NCBI GenBank assembly: GCA_963841425.1
Contig: CAWJCL010000005.1
Location: 186,001-250,000 of the forward strand
Length of the DNA: 64,000 nucleotides
From: DATEOR01 sp963841425
GTDB lineage: Bacteria; Actinomycetota; Thermoleophilia; Gaiellales; Gaiellaceae
Reading direction: 5' to 3'
Shown here: positions 42,271 to 50,396 of the stretch, piece after piece
Numbering within the stretch: position 1 is the first letter of the stretch
How the letters are laid out: each line of letters opens with the position of its first letter
Notes under the pieces: model-generated
What the model saw: the letters and a program-made list of their open reading frames with translations, nothing else
Told to the model about the DNA's origin: nothing
The model's database searches: none
Made by a program: the position numbers and the translations under genes

Positions 42271-43469
42271 CCGAGGCGCTGCGCAGCGTGCCGCCCGCGC
42301 CCTCGCGCTTCCTCGGAAGGGCGACGCTGCGGGTGCTCGACGGCATGCTCCCGGAGCTCGAGGGCGGAGCGCTCGTCGTCGACATGCCCGACGGGACGAC
42401 ACGCCGCTACGGTTCCGGTTCCGAGGTGACCATGCGCGTGCGCTCGCTCCGGCTTCTGTCGCGAATCGCGGCGCGCGGAGCTCTCGGGTTCGGCGAGTCC
42501 TACGTCGCCGGCGAGTGGGACTCGGACGATCTACCGGAGGTGCTCGCCCTCCTCCTGGCCAACGCGGAAGCCGCGCGGGAGCGCCACGCCGGCTGGCACC
42601 GGCTCATGACGGCCCGCCCGCGGCTTCGCCACCGCAACGGGCTCTCGCGGGCGCGGCGCCGGATCTCCTACCACTACGACCTCGGGAACGAGCTCTTCAG
42701 GCTGATGCTGGACGACACGATGACCTACTCCTGCGCGATCTTCGAGGACGGCGGCGAACCCCTCGAAACGGCGCAGCTGCGGAAGCTCAGGCGAGTCTGC
42801 GACAGGCTCGCCCTCGAGCCGGGCGATCGGGTGCTCGAGATCGGCTGCGGCTGGGGCTCATTCGCGCTCGTCGCAGCCGGAGAGTACGGGGCCCGCGTCA
42901 CCGGACTCACTCTCTCGCAGGAGCAGGCGGCGCTCGCGCGCCAGCGGGTAGCCGCGGCCGGAGTCTCCCACCTCGTCGAGATCCGGGAGCAGGATTACCG
43001 GCTCGTCGACGAGAGCTACACGAAGGTGGCGTCCATCGAGATGCTCGAAGCGATCGGCGCTGACCAGTGGCCGACCTTCTTCTCCGCAGTCGACCGAGCG
43101 CTCGAGCCGGGCGGGCGCGCCGTCGTACAGACGATCCTCATCCCGGATCAGCGCTTCGAGCGCTATCGCCGGACGCCGGACTGGATCGAGCGCTACGTCT
43201 TTCCCGGCTGCCTCATCCCCTCGCTCGGCGCGATCGCCCGGGCCGTGGAGCGCTCCTCGAGCTTGCAGATTCTCGGCGTCGAGGAGATCGGCCCGCACTA
43301 TGCAGAGACCCTCCGGCGCTGGCGGCGGCGGTTCCGGGACTCGCTCCCCGCCGTGCGCGCGCTCGGGTACGACCGTCCCTTCGAGCGCACCTGGGACTAC
43401 TACCTGGCGTCGTGCGAAGCGGGCTTCAGCACCCGCTGGCTGCGGGATGCGCAGCTGGTACTCGAGTGA
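42267..43469 (+). CDS. Cyclopropane-fatty-acyl-phospholipid synthase family methyltransferase (first copy)
   Basis: 400 residues from GTG 42267. SAM site VLEIGCGWGSFAL, the SYHYDLGNELFRLML and DDTMTYSCAIF region of CFA synthases, and a complete C-terminal part are visible. The family transfers a methylene or methyl group from SAM to the double bond of phospholipid acyl chains at the membrane surface. Coupled to DUF1365 and to the acyltransferase by 4-base overlaps. Product could be a cyclopropane, a 10-methyl or a furan-type fatty acid. Confidence 0.9.
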   Translation: MTEALRSVPPAPSRFLGRATLRVLDGMLPELEGGALVVDMPDGTTRRYGSGSEVTMRVRSLRLLSRIAARGALGFGESYVAGEWDSDDLPEVLALLLANAEAARERHAGWHRLMTARPRLRHRNGLSRARRRISYHYDLGNELFRLMLDDTMTYSCAIFEDGGEPLETAQLRKLRRVCDRLALEPGDRVLEIGCGWGSFALVAAGEYGARVTGLTLSQEQAALARQRVAAAGVSHLVEIREQDYRLVDESYTKVASIEMLEAIGADQWPTFFSAVDRALEPGGRAVVQTILIPDQRFERYRRTPDWIERYVFPGCLIPSLGAIARAVERSSSLQILGVEEIGPHYAETLRRWRRRFRDSLPAVRALGYDRPFERTWDYYLASCEAGFSTRWLRDAQLVLE

Positions 43470-44035
43470 TCCTCTGGGAGCTGTCGGAGCGGATGAGGCT
43501 GCGCGAGGGGCTGACACGTGCCTTCCGTGTGCGCGTGAGCGGCGCGGGGCAGGTTCCCGACGGCGGCTGCATCCTCGTCGCAAACCACGACTCGGTGATC
43601 GATCCCTGGTTTCTCTCGTTGGCGACGCGGCGACGAATCCGCTTCATGGCGAAAGCGGAGCTCTGGCGCTTTCCGCTCATCCGCTGGGGGATGGAGGCCT
43701 ACGGCACCTTCCCGGTCGAACGCGGGAACGGCGACACCGGGGCGATGGCCCGTGCGGGGGAGCTGCTGGAGGAGGGCGAGCTCCTCGGCATGTTCCCGCG
43801 CGGGACGTCGAAGCCCAACGGGAACCAGGTCTGGCATCGCGGCGCGGCGCGGCTCGCCCTCGCCCACGGAGCGCCGCTCGTGCCGGTGCGGTTGCTGAAC
43901 ACGCGGCAGGTCGTGCCGCGGCGGCCGGTCGAGGTTCGCGTCGGCGAGCCGATCGCGGTCGAGCGCGGTCGCCCGACGGTCGCCGCGGCGCGCGAGCTGA
44001 CGGCGCGCCTGCGAGCGGCGGTGGAGGGCATGTGA
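43466..44035 (+). CDS. PlsC-like 1-acylglycerol-3-phosphate acyltransferase
   Basis: 189 residues from GTG 43466. Acyltransferase motif I is NHDSVID (H-x4-D), motif III is FPRGTSKPNG, and PLVPVRL follows. It transfers an acyl chain onto a glycerophospholipid or related acceptor at the membrane. It is short relative to typical PlsC (240). It lies between the first methyltransferase and DUF1295, overlapping both by 4 bases, so it probably places the modified acyl chain. Confidence 0.85.
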   Translation: MILWELSERMRLREGLTRAFRVRVSGAGQVPDGGCILVANHDSVIDPWFLSLATRRRIRFMAKAELWRFPLIRWGMEAYGTFPVERGNGDTGAMARAGELLEEGELLGMFPRGTSKPNGNQVWHRGAARLALAHGAPLVPVRLLNTRQVVPRRPVEVRVGEPIAVERGRPTVAAARELTARLRAAVEGM

Positions 44036-44811
44036 GCGCCTGGGCACTCTTCGGCATCGGCGTCGCGCTCGCCTCGTTCCTCATGTTCCTCCTCTGGCTC
44101 CTGCAGGTGAGGATCGGCGACGCGACGCACGTCGACGTCGGCTGGGCCTACGGGATCGGCCTGGTGGCGATCCTCTACGCCGCCCTCGGGGGCGGGACGG
44201 CGCCGCATCGGATCCTCGTCGCCGTGCTCGTCCTGTTCTGGAGCCTGCGCCTCGGCACGTTCGTCCTCGTACGCGGCGTGCTCCGGGGCCGCGGGGAGGA
44301 TCGCCGGTATGCGGAGATGCGCGCCCGGTACGGGTCTCGGGCGAACCGGAACTTCTTCGTCTTCTTCCAGGCGCAGGCCGCCTTCATCGCCGTGTTCTCC
44401 ATCCCCGCGCTGCTCGCATCCTTCAACGGCTCGCCGAGGATCGAGCCGCTCGAGTGGGTGGGGGTGGCCGTGTGGGCGGTCGGCGTCGCCGGCGAATGGA
44501 CAGCTGACTCGCAGCTCTCCAGGTGGAAGGACGCGCATCCCGGCGAGACGGCGCGTGGCGGCCTCTGGCGATATTCGCGCCACCCGAACTACTTCTTCGA
44601 GTGGGTCACCTGGGTCGGCCTCGCCCTCGTCGCGGCGGCCGCACCGTGGGGAGCCGTCGCCTTCCTGACGCCGGCGTTCCTCCTTTACCTGATCCTGTTC
44701 GTGACCGGCATCCCGCCGAGCGAGAAGCAGGCGCTGCGCTCCCGCGGCGACGACTACCGTCGCTACCAGCGGGAGACGAGCGCGTTCGTGCCATGGCCGC
44801 CGAAGCCCTAG
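44032..44811 (+). CDS. DUF1295 membrane protein (steroid-reductase-like)
   Basis: 259 residues from GTG 44032 with about six membrane helices. The conserved C-terminal motif is WRYSRHPNYFFEWVTW, shared with DUF1295 and the steroid 5-alpha-reductase/ICMT-like superfamily, which bind NADPH or SAM. It is a regular member of CFA/DUF1365 clusters. It may reduce or methylate a lipid intermediate. It overlaps the next gene by 19 bases. Confidence 0.85.
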   Translation: MSAWALFGIGVALASFLMFLLWLLQVRIGDATHVDVGWAYGIGLVAILYAALGGGTAPHRILVAVLVLFWSLRLGTFVLVRGVLRGRGEDRRYAEMRARYGSRANRNFFVFFQAQAAFIAVFSIPALLASFNGSPRIEPLEWVGVAVWAVGVAGEWTADSQLSRWKDAHPGETARGGLWRYSRHPNYFFEWVTWVGLALVAAAAPWGAVAFLTPAFLLYLILFVTGIPPSEKQALRSRGDDYRRYQRETSAFVPWPPKP

Positions 44812-45809
44812 CGGATCCACTGCTCCGGAGGGGTATCCGCCTCGCATGCGCGCTTCGTCTTGCGCGGGAGCGCCGCCGGCCGCGCGCCGGGTGGTTGGAA
44901 GAGCTCCGCCGCTCGCCGATCGCCGTCGAGACCGCTGCCGCGAACGAGCAGCATTACGAGGTCGAGCCGGAGTTGTTTCGACTCGTGCTCGGACCCCGCC
45001 GCAAGTACTCGTGCTGCGTCTGGCCTCCAGGGGTCGACACGCTCGCGGACGCTGAGGAGGCGATGCTGGCGCTCACCTGCGAGCGCGCTGGAATCGAGGA
45101 CGGGATGGCGATCCTCGATCTCGGCTGCGGGTGGGGTTCGCTGAGCGCCTGGCTCTCGGAGCGATATCCGGCGGCGCGCATACTGGCCGTCTCCAACTCG
45201 CACGCGCAGCGCGCGACGATCGAGGAGCAGCGACTCCCGAACGTCGAGGTCGTCACCGCCGACGCGAATGACTTCGACCCGGGCCGGCGCTTCGACCGGG
45301 TCGTCTCCGTCGAGATGATGGAGCACATGCGCAACTGGGAGACCCTACTCCGGCGCATCGCGTCGTGGCTCGAGCCGAGCGGAAAGGCCTTCGTCCACGT
45401 CTTCTCGCACCGGTCGCTCTCCTACCCCTACGAAGACGGCTGGATGGCGCGCAACTTCTTCACGGGCGGCCTGATGCCGTCCCACGACCTCCTACTCGCC
45501 TTCCAGGACGATCTCGTCGTCGACCGGCGCTGGGCGCTGTCCGGCCGCCACTACGAGCGGACGGCGAACGCGTGGGTCGAGAACCTCGATGCCCACCGTG
45601 CCGAGGTCCGCGCGCTCGTCGGCCGGGCTGGTTACTGGCGGTGGCGGGCATTCATGCTCGCGTGCGCGGAGCTTTGGGGCTTCCGTCGCGGCACGGAGTG
45701 GCTGGTCAGCCATTACCTCCTCTCGCCTCGGCCGGCGGGCGCTAGCTCGACCCGCCCGGCAAGCGGCTGCACGCAAGAACGTCCCCGCTCGCTGAGCTCC
45801 AGCCTGTAG
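44793..45809 (+). CDS. Cyclopropane-fatty-acyl-synthase family methyltransferase (second copy)
   Basis: About 338 residues from ATG 44793. SAM motif ILDLGCGWGSLSAWL, the active-site region RKYSCCVWPPG and VSVEMMEHMRNWE are present. It belongs to the shorter branch of CFA-like methyltransferases and is diverged from the copy two genes upstream. The last 20 or so residues (after LLSPRPAG) look non-native, and the stop TAG lies inside a 58-bp-family repeat at 45791-45814. It is the last gene of the lipid operon, before a terminator. Confidence 0.85.
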   Translation: MAAEALADPLLRRGIRLACALRLARERRRPRAGWLEELRRSPIAVETAAANEQHYEVEPELFRLVLGPRRKYSCCVWPPGVDTLADAEEAMLALTCERAGIEDGMAILDLGCGWGSLSAWLSERYPAARILAVSNSHAQRATIEEQRLPNVEVVTADANDFDPGRRFDRVVSVEMMEHMRNWETLLRRIASWLEPSGKAFVHVFSHRSLSYPYEDGWMARNFFTGGLMPSHDLLLAFQDDLVVDRRWALSGRHYERTANAWVENLDAHRAEVRALVGRAGYWRWRAFMLACAELWGFRRGTEWLVSHYLLSPRPAGASSTRPASGCTQERPRSLSSSL

Positions 45810-45814
45810 CCGCC
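45791..45814 (-). repeat. 58-bp-family repeat, locus F
   Basis: Core variant GCTGAGCTCCAG then CCTGTAGCCGCC. It supplies the stop codon TAG (45807-45809) of the second methyltransferase gene. On the minus strand it reads GGYRLELSERG. Confidence 0.65.
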
Positions 45815-45816
45815 CG

Positions 45817-45840
45817 CCCGGTAACGAACCGGGTCGTTCT
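45817..45840 (+). terminator. Terminator of the lipid operon
   Basis: CCCGGT (45817-45822) and ACCGGG (45828-45833) form a 6-bp stem around AACGA, followed by TCGTTCT. It directly follows the last gene of the plus-strand lipid operon. Confidence 0.6.
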
Positions 45841-45970
45841 CAGTGGCGCCGCGAATATCGGGACCTTCAGCGTCTGATCGTGCTCTTGACTTCGCTCACT
45901 ACCACGGCCTCCTCTGCGGACGCATACGGCAGTAGCGCCGAAGCACGTCCACCGGCGAAGCCTTCGTTGG

Positions 45971-47338
45971 TCACCCGACTCGGATCAGCTTCTTGTTGAC
46001 GAACTCGTCCGCGCCGTACTTGCCGAGCTCGCGGCCCCAGCCGGACCGCTTGACACCGCCGAATGGCAGCTCGGCGCCGTCGGCGCCGACGATGTTGACG
46101 TAGACCATGCCGGCGTCGATCTTGTCGGCGACGCGATCGGCCTGCTCGGGATCGGTCGTGAAAAGGTAGGAGCCGAGCCCGAACGGCGTGTCGTTCGCGA
46201 GCTCGACCGCCTCCTCTTCCGACCCGACGCGGTAGACGACCGCGGCCGGCCCGAACAATTCCTCACGGTAGGCGTCGTTGTCGGGGGTCACATCGGTCAG
46301 CACCATCGGCGAGAAGTAGTTGCCGTCGCGCTGCCCCCCAGCGACGACCTTGGCGCCCCCCTTGATCGCCCGGTCGAGCTGATCCTGCAGGCGATCGGCC
46401 GCGGTGCTCGAGGAAAGCGGGCCGATCTGGCAGCCGTCGGCGGTGGGGTCGCCCGTCTTCGACGAGGTCATGGCGCCCGTGAACCTCTCCAGAAACGGCT
46501 GGTACAGCTCGTCGATCACGATGAACCGCTTGGCGGCGTTACACGACTGGCCGGCGTTGTCCAGGCGCGCTGCCACCGCCGCCTCGACAGCTGCATCCAG
46601 ATCGTCCGTGCTGAGCAGGATGAACGGATCGGAGCCGCCCAGCTCCAGCACGACCTTCTTGAGGTTCCGGCCCGCGACTTCGGCAACCGCCGCGCCGGCG
46701 CGCTCCGATCCGGTCACCGAGACGCCCTGCACGCGCGGGTCGGCGATCACCTCGGCGATCTGGTCGTTGGTGGCGTAGATGTTGACGTAGGCGCCCTCCG
46801 GGAAGCCGGCGTCCAGGTAGATCGCCTGCAGCGCCGCAGCCGTCTCGGGGCACTGGGGCGCATGCTTCAGCAGCACGGCGTTGCCGATGACCAGGTTCGG
46901 CCCGGCGAAGCGCGCGACCTGGTAGGTCGGGAAGTTCCAGGGCATGATCCCGAGGATCACGCCGTACGGGCTGCGGCGAATGATCGCGGATCCCTTTCCC
47001 GCAAGCAGCTCGATCGGCTCGTCCTTCATCAGGTCAGGCCCGTTGTCGGCGTAGAACCCGTAGATGTCGACGCAGAAGTCGACCTCGTCGAGCGCTTGCT
47101 CCAGCGGCTTGCCCATCTCGCGGGTGGTTATCTCGGCCAGCTGCTCCCGCCTCTCGCTGTGCAGCTCCCCGACCCGGCGCACGAGCTCGGCCCGCTCCTC
47201 CACCGTGCTCGATCGCAGCCAGTTCTGATACGTGTCGTACGCCAGGGCGATAGCCGAATCGAGCTCGTCGTCCGTGAACGTCGGAAAGGTGCTGACCAGC
47301 TCTCCTGTTGCCGGATTGGTCACCGCGTAGACAGTCAT
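45971..47338 (-). CDS. gabD: NAD(P)-dependent succinate-semialdehyde dehydrogenase
   Basis: 455 residues from ATG 47338 with GGAGGAGAACG just upstream. Catalytic Glu in VLELGGSDP, nucleophile Cys in NAGQSCNAAKRF and Asn in MPWNFP. The N-terminal TNPATGELV, and FRVGSEEEAVELAND-type and FGGVKRSGWGRELG motifs match the SSADH subgroup. It would oxidise succinate semialdehyde to succinate, but related aldehydes are possible. It is only distantly similar to the ALDH at 7917-9344. Confidence 0.85.
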   Translation of the reverse strand: MTVYAVTNPATGELVSTFPTFTDDELDSAIALAYDTYQNWLRSSTVEERAELVRRVGELHSERREQLAEITTREMGKPLEQALDEVDFCVDIYGFYADNGPDLMKDEPIELLAGKGSAIIRRSPYGVILGIMPWNFPTYQVARFAGPNLVIGNAVLLKHAPQCPETAAALQAIYLDAGFPEGAYVNIYATNDQIAEVIADPRVQGVSVTGSERAGAAVAEVAGRNLKKVVLELGGSDPFILLSTDDLDAAVEAAVAARLDNAGQSCNAAKRFIVIDELYQPFLERFTGAMTSSKTGDPTADGCQIGPLSSSTAADRLQDQLDRAIKGGAKVVAGGQRDGNYFSPMVLTDVTPDNDAYREELFGPAAVVYRVGSEEEAVELANDTPFGLGSYLFTTDPEQADRVADKIDAGMVYVNIVGADGAELPFGGVKRSGWGRELGKYGADEFVNKKLIRVG

Positions 47339-47598
47339 TCGTTCTCCTCCGTTCGGCGTGGCTCAGACGCTCCACGCGATAGCAGGCTTTTCGTAGACCT
47401 CGTCAGCGCTGAGAGTAACTGGCTCTTCTCCGGGCCGCCGTGCGTCGGCTGTCGCAGTTCGGCCCCGATGTCGCCCGGCCGCTCGGGCACACGCGTAGCC
47501 GACGGTTGCGGATCTGGTGTCGTCGCCAGGAGCAGCACGGCCGGTCGATCTCGACGGCTGCGACGAGCCATCCGCAAGAACAGATCGTCGAGCGTCAA
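47335..47598 (-). CDS. Possible small protein coupled to gabD
   Basis: An 87-residue frame starting at TTG 47598 whose stop overlaps the gabD ATG as ATGA. The overlap suggests coupling, but the composition (Arg/Ser/Pro rich) is not convincingly protein-like and the start has no good ribosome-binding site. It could be a non-coding leader instead. Confidence 0.25.
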   Translation of the reverse strand: MTLDDLFLRMARRSRRDRPAVLLLATTPDPQPSATRVPERPGDIGAELRQPTHGGPEKSQLLSALTRSTKSLLSRGASEPRRTEENE

Positions 47599-47631
47599 GA
47601 CGCGTAACGGCCCACGGAGACGGACCGTCGG

Positions 47632-48198
47632 TCAGCCAGACGGGACCACCTCGCGGAGACGACCGCCGCGTTTCCGGACCAGAACGAGCGCCGCGAGGGC
47701 CATGCCGCCCAAGGCCACACCGACGAGTGCGCCGGCGACCACATCGCCCGGGTAGTGCACCCCGACGTACACGCGTGAAAAGCCGATTGCGGCGGCAAGG
47801 AGGATGAAGGCCGGCGCCGCCTTCGGCGCCACGTAGGAGAGCACCGTCGCGCCCGCGAACGCCGTTGCCGCGTGCCCGGCGGGAAACGAGCTCGAGTGGA
47901 CGACGTACAGCGGGTCGATCTGCGGATGGGCGACGAAGGGCCTCGTCCGCTCGACGAGGTCTTTGAGTCCGAAGCAGGCGCTGTCCGCTGCAAAGACGGC
48001 CGCTCCCACCAGCACCGTCAAGCTCACGGTCGGGATCAAGCCGAGACGAAGGGAGAGGCCGACGACTATCGCGAGCCCGATCCAGACGGCCCCGACCTTG
48101 TCCACGTAACCGAGCCAGACGAAGACGTCGTTCAGCGGTGCGAAGCGGTGGGTCGCGAGCCAGACGGCTGCGCGATCATCGATCGATTGCAGGAGCAC
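47632..48198 (-). CDS. PAP2-family membrane phosphatase
   Basis: About 188 residues from GTG 48198, chosen for AGGTGG just upstream; earlier ATGs at 48246-48285 overlap the upstream gene more. The PAP2 triad motifs are complete: KDLVERTRP, SSSFPAGHA and SRVYVGVHYPGD, across five to six membrane helices. The family dephosphorylates lipid phosphates such as phosphatidate or undecaprenyl diphosphate on the outer face of the membrane. It overlaps the DUF1206 gene by about 23 bases, so they are likely cotranscribed. Confidence 0.85.
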   Translation of the reverse strand: MLLQSIDDRAAVWLATHRFAPLNDVFVWLGYVDKVGAVWIGLAIVVGLSLRLGLIPTVSLTVLVGAAVFAADSACFGLKDLVERTRPFVAHPQIDPLYVVHSSSFPAGHAATAFAGATVLSYVAPKAAPAFILLAAAIGFSRVYVGVHYPGDVVAGALVGVALGGMALAALVLVRKRGGRLREVVPSG

Positions 48199-49141
48199 GC
48201 CCCACCTGGCCCGTCGGCGTCCTCGGTGACCGCCTGCGACCCTCATCCTCTCCGCCATTGGCCGAGACGTCGCGGTAGCGAGCATCGACCAGGCAGTAGA
48301 GGCCGTAACAGAGAAGGCCGCCTGCGGTCAGCCCGAGCAAGTAGGGCCCGTACGCCGCATCGGCAAGCTTCTGCAGTGCACCGTCGAGCCCGATCGCCTC
48401 CTGCGGGTCGTACTCGAGCGCGGCTTTGATGAGAAAGATGCCCACCATCGTGAAGACGACCGCGCGCGCAACGTGTCCGACGAGACCGACCCGTCCACCC
48501 CACTTCTTCTCGGTCGCACTCATTTCGCCGCTGCGCCATCTGTCTTCGAACTTCTTCTCGAGGCCGCGATAGGCGTTCCAGAGGCCCGCGCCGATGAGGC
48601 ACAGGCCGCCGATACCGACAAGCCACCGCCCACCAGGCCAAGCGAGGACGGCTGCGGTCGTCTGCTGGGTCTTGGCGTTCTGCGACTGCTGCCCGCCCGC
48701 GTCGAGGAGGATCTTCACGGTCGTGAACGTCAAGCTCGCATAGATGAAACCGCGACCGACGTACCCGGCGCGCTTGCCCCACGTCTTCAACGTCTCTTTC
48801 TCACCACCGTCGTCGTCTCGCTCCGCGAACGCCTGGAGGAAACGCCAGACCGCGTACGCGGCGAATCCCGCGGCGAGGAGAGCGAGCACGACCTTCCCCC
48901 ACGTCTCCTGCGCGAGCGTCTGCAGCGCGCCCTGTCGGCTCGTCGTCTCCCCGCCCGAGCCGACTGCAACGCCGATCGCGAGAACACCGACGAGCGCGTA
49001 GGAAGCGCCCTTGGCGAGCAAGCCGCCGCGGGCGAGCCACGCATACCAGCCGCTCCCGCTCTCCGCTTTCCCGCGCGCCTCCTCTGCCGGCTGCGCGCCG
49101 ATCTCACCTGCTCGCCGAGCTGAACGCATAGGTGTCGCCAT
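48176..49141 (-). CDS. DUF1206 membrane protein
   Basis: 321 residues from ATG 49141 with GAGGAG nearby upstream. Three similar units, each with two membrane helices and a G-(Y/L)-x-(A/G)-(R/K)-G start (for example LARGGLLAKGASYALVG, KRAGYVGRGFIYASLT, RVGLVGHVARAVVFTM), define DUF1206. Function is unknown; the family is common in Actinobacteria. The Lys/Glu-rich loops face the cytoplasm. Confidence 0.88.
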   Translation of the reverse strand: MATPMRSARRAGEIGAQPAEEARGKAESGSGWYAWLARGGLLAKGASYALVGVLAIGVAVGSGGETTSRQGALQTLAQETWGKVVLALLAAGFAAYAVWRFLQAFAERDDDGGEKETLKTWGKRAGYVGRGFIYASLTFTTVKILLDAGGQQSQNAKTQQTTAAVLAWPGGRWLVGIGGLCLIGAGLWNAYRGLEKKFEDRWRSGEMSATEKKWGGRVGLVGHVARAVVFTMVGIFLIKAALEYDPQEAIGLDGALQKLADAAYGPYLLGLTAGGLLCYGLYCLVDARYRDVSANGGEDEGRRRSPRTPTGQVGRAPAIDR

Positions 49142-49446
49142 TTCCGCTCCTCTGATCGCCGCCACGTTGGAGCTAGAACGGCTTCGCGCTCCCGCCGGTT
49201 ACGCTCCGATCACTCGACCGCGTGATCACTGGGCTCGGGGATCCCCGCCCAGGACCGCCGAATTGTCAGAAAGCGGCCCGTCGATGAAGAGACTCAGTCC
49301 GGCGTGCTCTTCCTCAGGAGCGGTGAAAGATCTCGTGCAGGTTCAGCCTCAGCGTTCGGGGATCGGGCCGCAAACAGGATTTACGTCCAAGTTGAACCTC
49401 CACGTGCCGACGCCGCACGGCTCGGCCGCCGCCGTATCATCCGGCC
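49142..49446. other. 305-base gap, promoter region of divergent genes
   Basis: It lies between the DUF1206 and cupin starts. A short inverted repeat (GATCAC ... GTGATC, about 49208-49227) is the only structure seen; it may be an operator. No reading frame looks coding. Confidence 0.35.
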
Positions 49447-50007
49447 GTGGTTCCCGAGGCAGAGCTCGAAGAGACGGAGGCGGGCCTCGTCCCGGCAAGC
49501 GTCGGCTGGTTCGTCATGAACGCGCGCGACGCGCGCTGGTTCGCCAAGCCGGGTCAAGGCCACAGCGTGCCGCTCACCGGTTACGACGAGTACGAGGCGG
49601 AGACCTTCTTCCCGATGCTCGGCATGGCCATCCGCATCGTAAGCCCCGGCGAGCCGACCGGAACGTACCACTGGGAGACGGAACAGGAGGACTTCCTCGT
49701 GCTCTCGGGCGGGGGGCTGCTCATCGTCGAGGGCCAGGAGCGGCCGCTCAAGCAATGGGACTTCGTGCACTGCCCGCCGGAGACTCGCCACGCGTTCGTG
49801 GGCGCCGGCGACGGGCCGTGCGTGCTTCTGTGCGCGAGCTCACGGCAGTTCCAGAAGGACGGCCCGTGGGGCTACTACTGCGCCGACGAAACCGCCGCCC
49901 GCTACAACGCGAGCGCCCCCGAGGACACGCAGGACGGCGCGCTCGCCGACGCGCGGTTCCCGCCGCCGCGGGAGATCCGCTATCCCTTCGGTTTGCTGCC
50001 GGACTGA
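49447..50007 (+). CDS. Cupin-domain protein
   Basis: 186 residues from GTG 49447. A single cupin barrel (about 60-130) with motif 1 GTYHWETEQEDFLVLSGG and motif 2 WDFVHCPPETRHAFVG. His and Glu in these motifs would bind a metal. The N-terminal NARDARWF and the C-terminal region are longer than a minimal cupin. It is probably a cytoplasmic small-molecule-binding or modifying protein. A repeat locus follows it closely. Confidence 0.8.
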   Translation: MVPEAELEETEAGLVPASVGWFVMNARDARWFAKPGQGHSVPLTGYDEYEAETFFPMLGMAIRIVSPGEPTGTYHWETEQEDFLVLSGGGLLIVEGQERPLKQWDFVHCPPETRHAFVGAGDGPCVLLCASSRQFQKDGPWGYYCADETAARYNASAPEDTQDGALADARFPPPREIRYPFGLLPD

Positions 50008-50023
50008 GCGGCCAGGCTCGCTC

Positions 50024-50105
50024 GATCAGTTCGATGCGGTACTGGTCCGGAAAGCGCCTGCGGGCAAACTCATCCGCGCCCGATGAGCTCGACCCTGTAG
50101 CCGTC
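50024..50105 (-). repeat. 58-bp-family repeat, locus G (two units)
   Basis: Cores at 50024-50047 and 50082-50105, exactly 58 bases apart, joined by the linker CGGAAAGCGCCTGCGGGC and AAACTCATCC. On the minus strand the first-read unit gives LDGYRVELIGRG-stop and the second RFPDQYRIELIERA. Confidence 0.8.
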
Positions 50106-50181
50106 TAGGAAGAACACGGTGTCGAGTCCGTCACCCATAATTGATCCAACTGCGCCAGGCTGGATGGCCTATCGCGGAGAT

Positions 50182-50211
50182 GGGGACCCCTCACCCGCGG
50201 CGGGGGTCCCC
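50182..50211 (+). repeat. 9-bp perfect hairpin in the leader of the small-membrane/HTH operon
   Basis: GGGGACCCC (50182-50190) pairs with GGGGTCCCC (50203-50211) with a 12-base loop. It lies 72 bases before the 37-aa gene, so it may be a terminator of the upstream transcript or a leader structure. Confidence 0.45.
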
Positions 50212-50282
50212 GCGTGGTTCCCCTCTCAATCCCCATCAACCCCCGATCTGCGGGTTCAAGACGCTCCCGATGGAAGAGGGCT

Positions 50283-50396
50283 ATGCTCTTGCTCAAGGTG
50301 GTTATCCTGCGGCGTCAGCGCCTGCTCGCGCGGCTGAGTTTGCTCCTGGCGGTTGCACTCGTCGCTGCTCTCATCCTTTTCCTCGTCAAGACATGA
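50283..50396 (+). CDS. 37-residue single-pass membrane peptide
   Basis: ATG 50283, after GAAGAGGG, opens a tiny frame: a basic start (LRRQRLLARL) and then one hydrophobic helix ending LVAALILFLVKT. Its stop overlaps the next ATG (ATGA), so it is translationally coupled to the HTH protein. The positive-inside rule puts the N-terminus in the cytoplasm. No family is known to me. Confidence 0.55.
   Translation: MLLLKVVILRRQRLLARLSLLLAVALVAALILFLVKT

Noticed and set aside
41464..42402. 312-residue minus-strand frame opposite DUF1365
   Set aside because: A shadow of two well-supported plus-strand genes with typical third-position GC bias.
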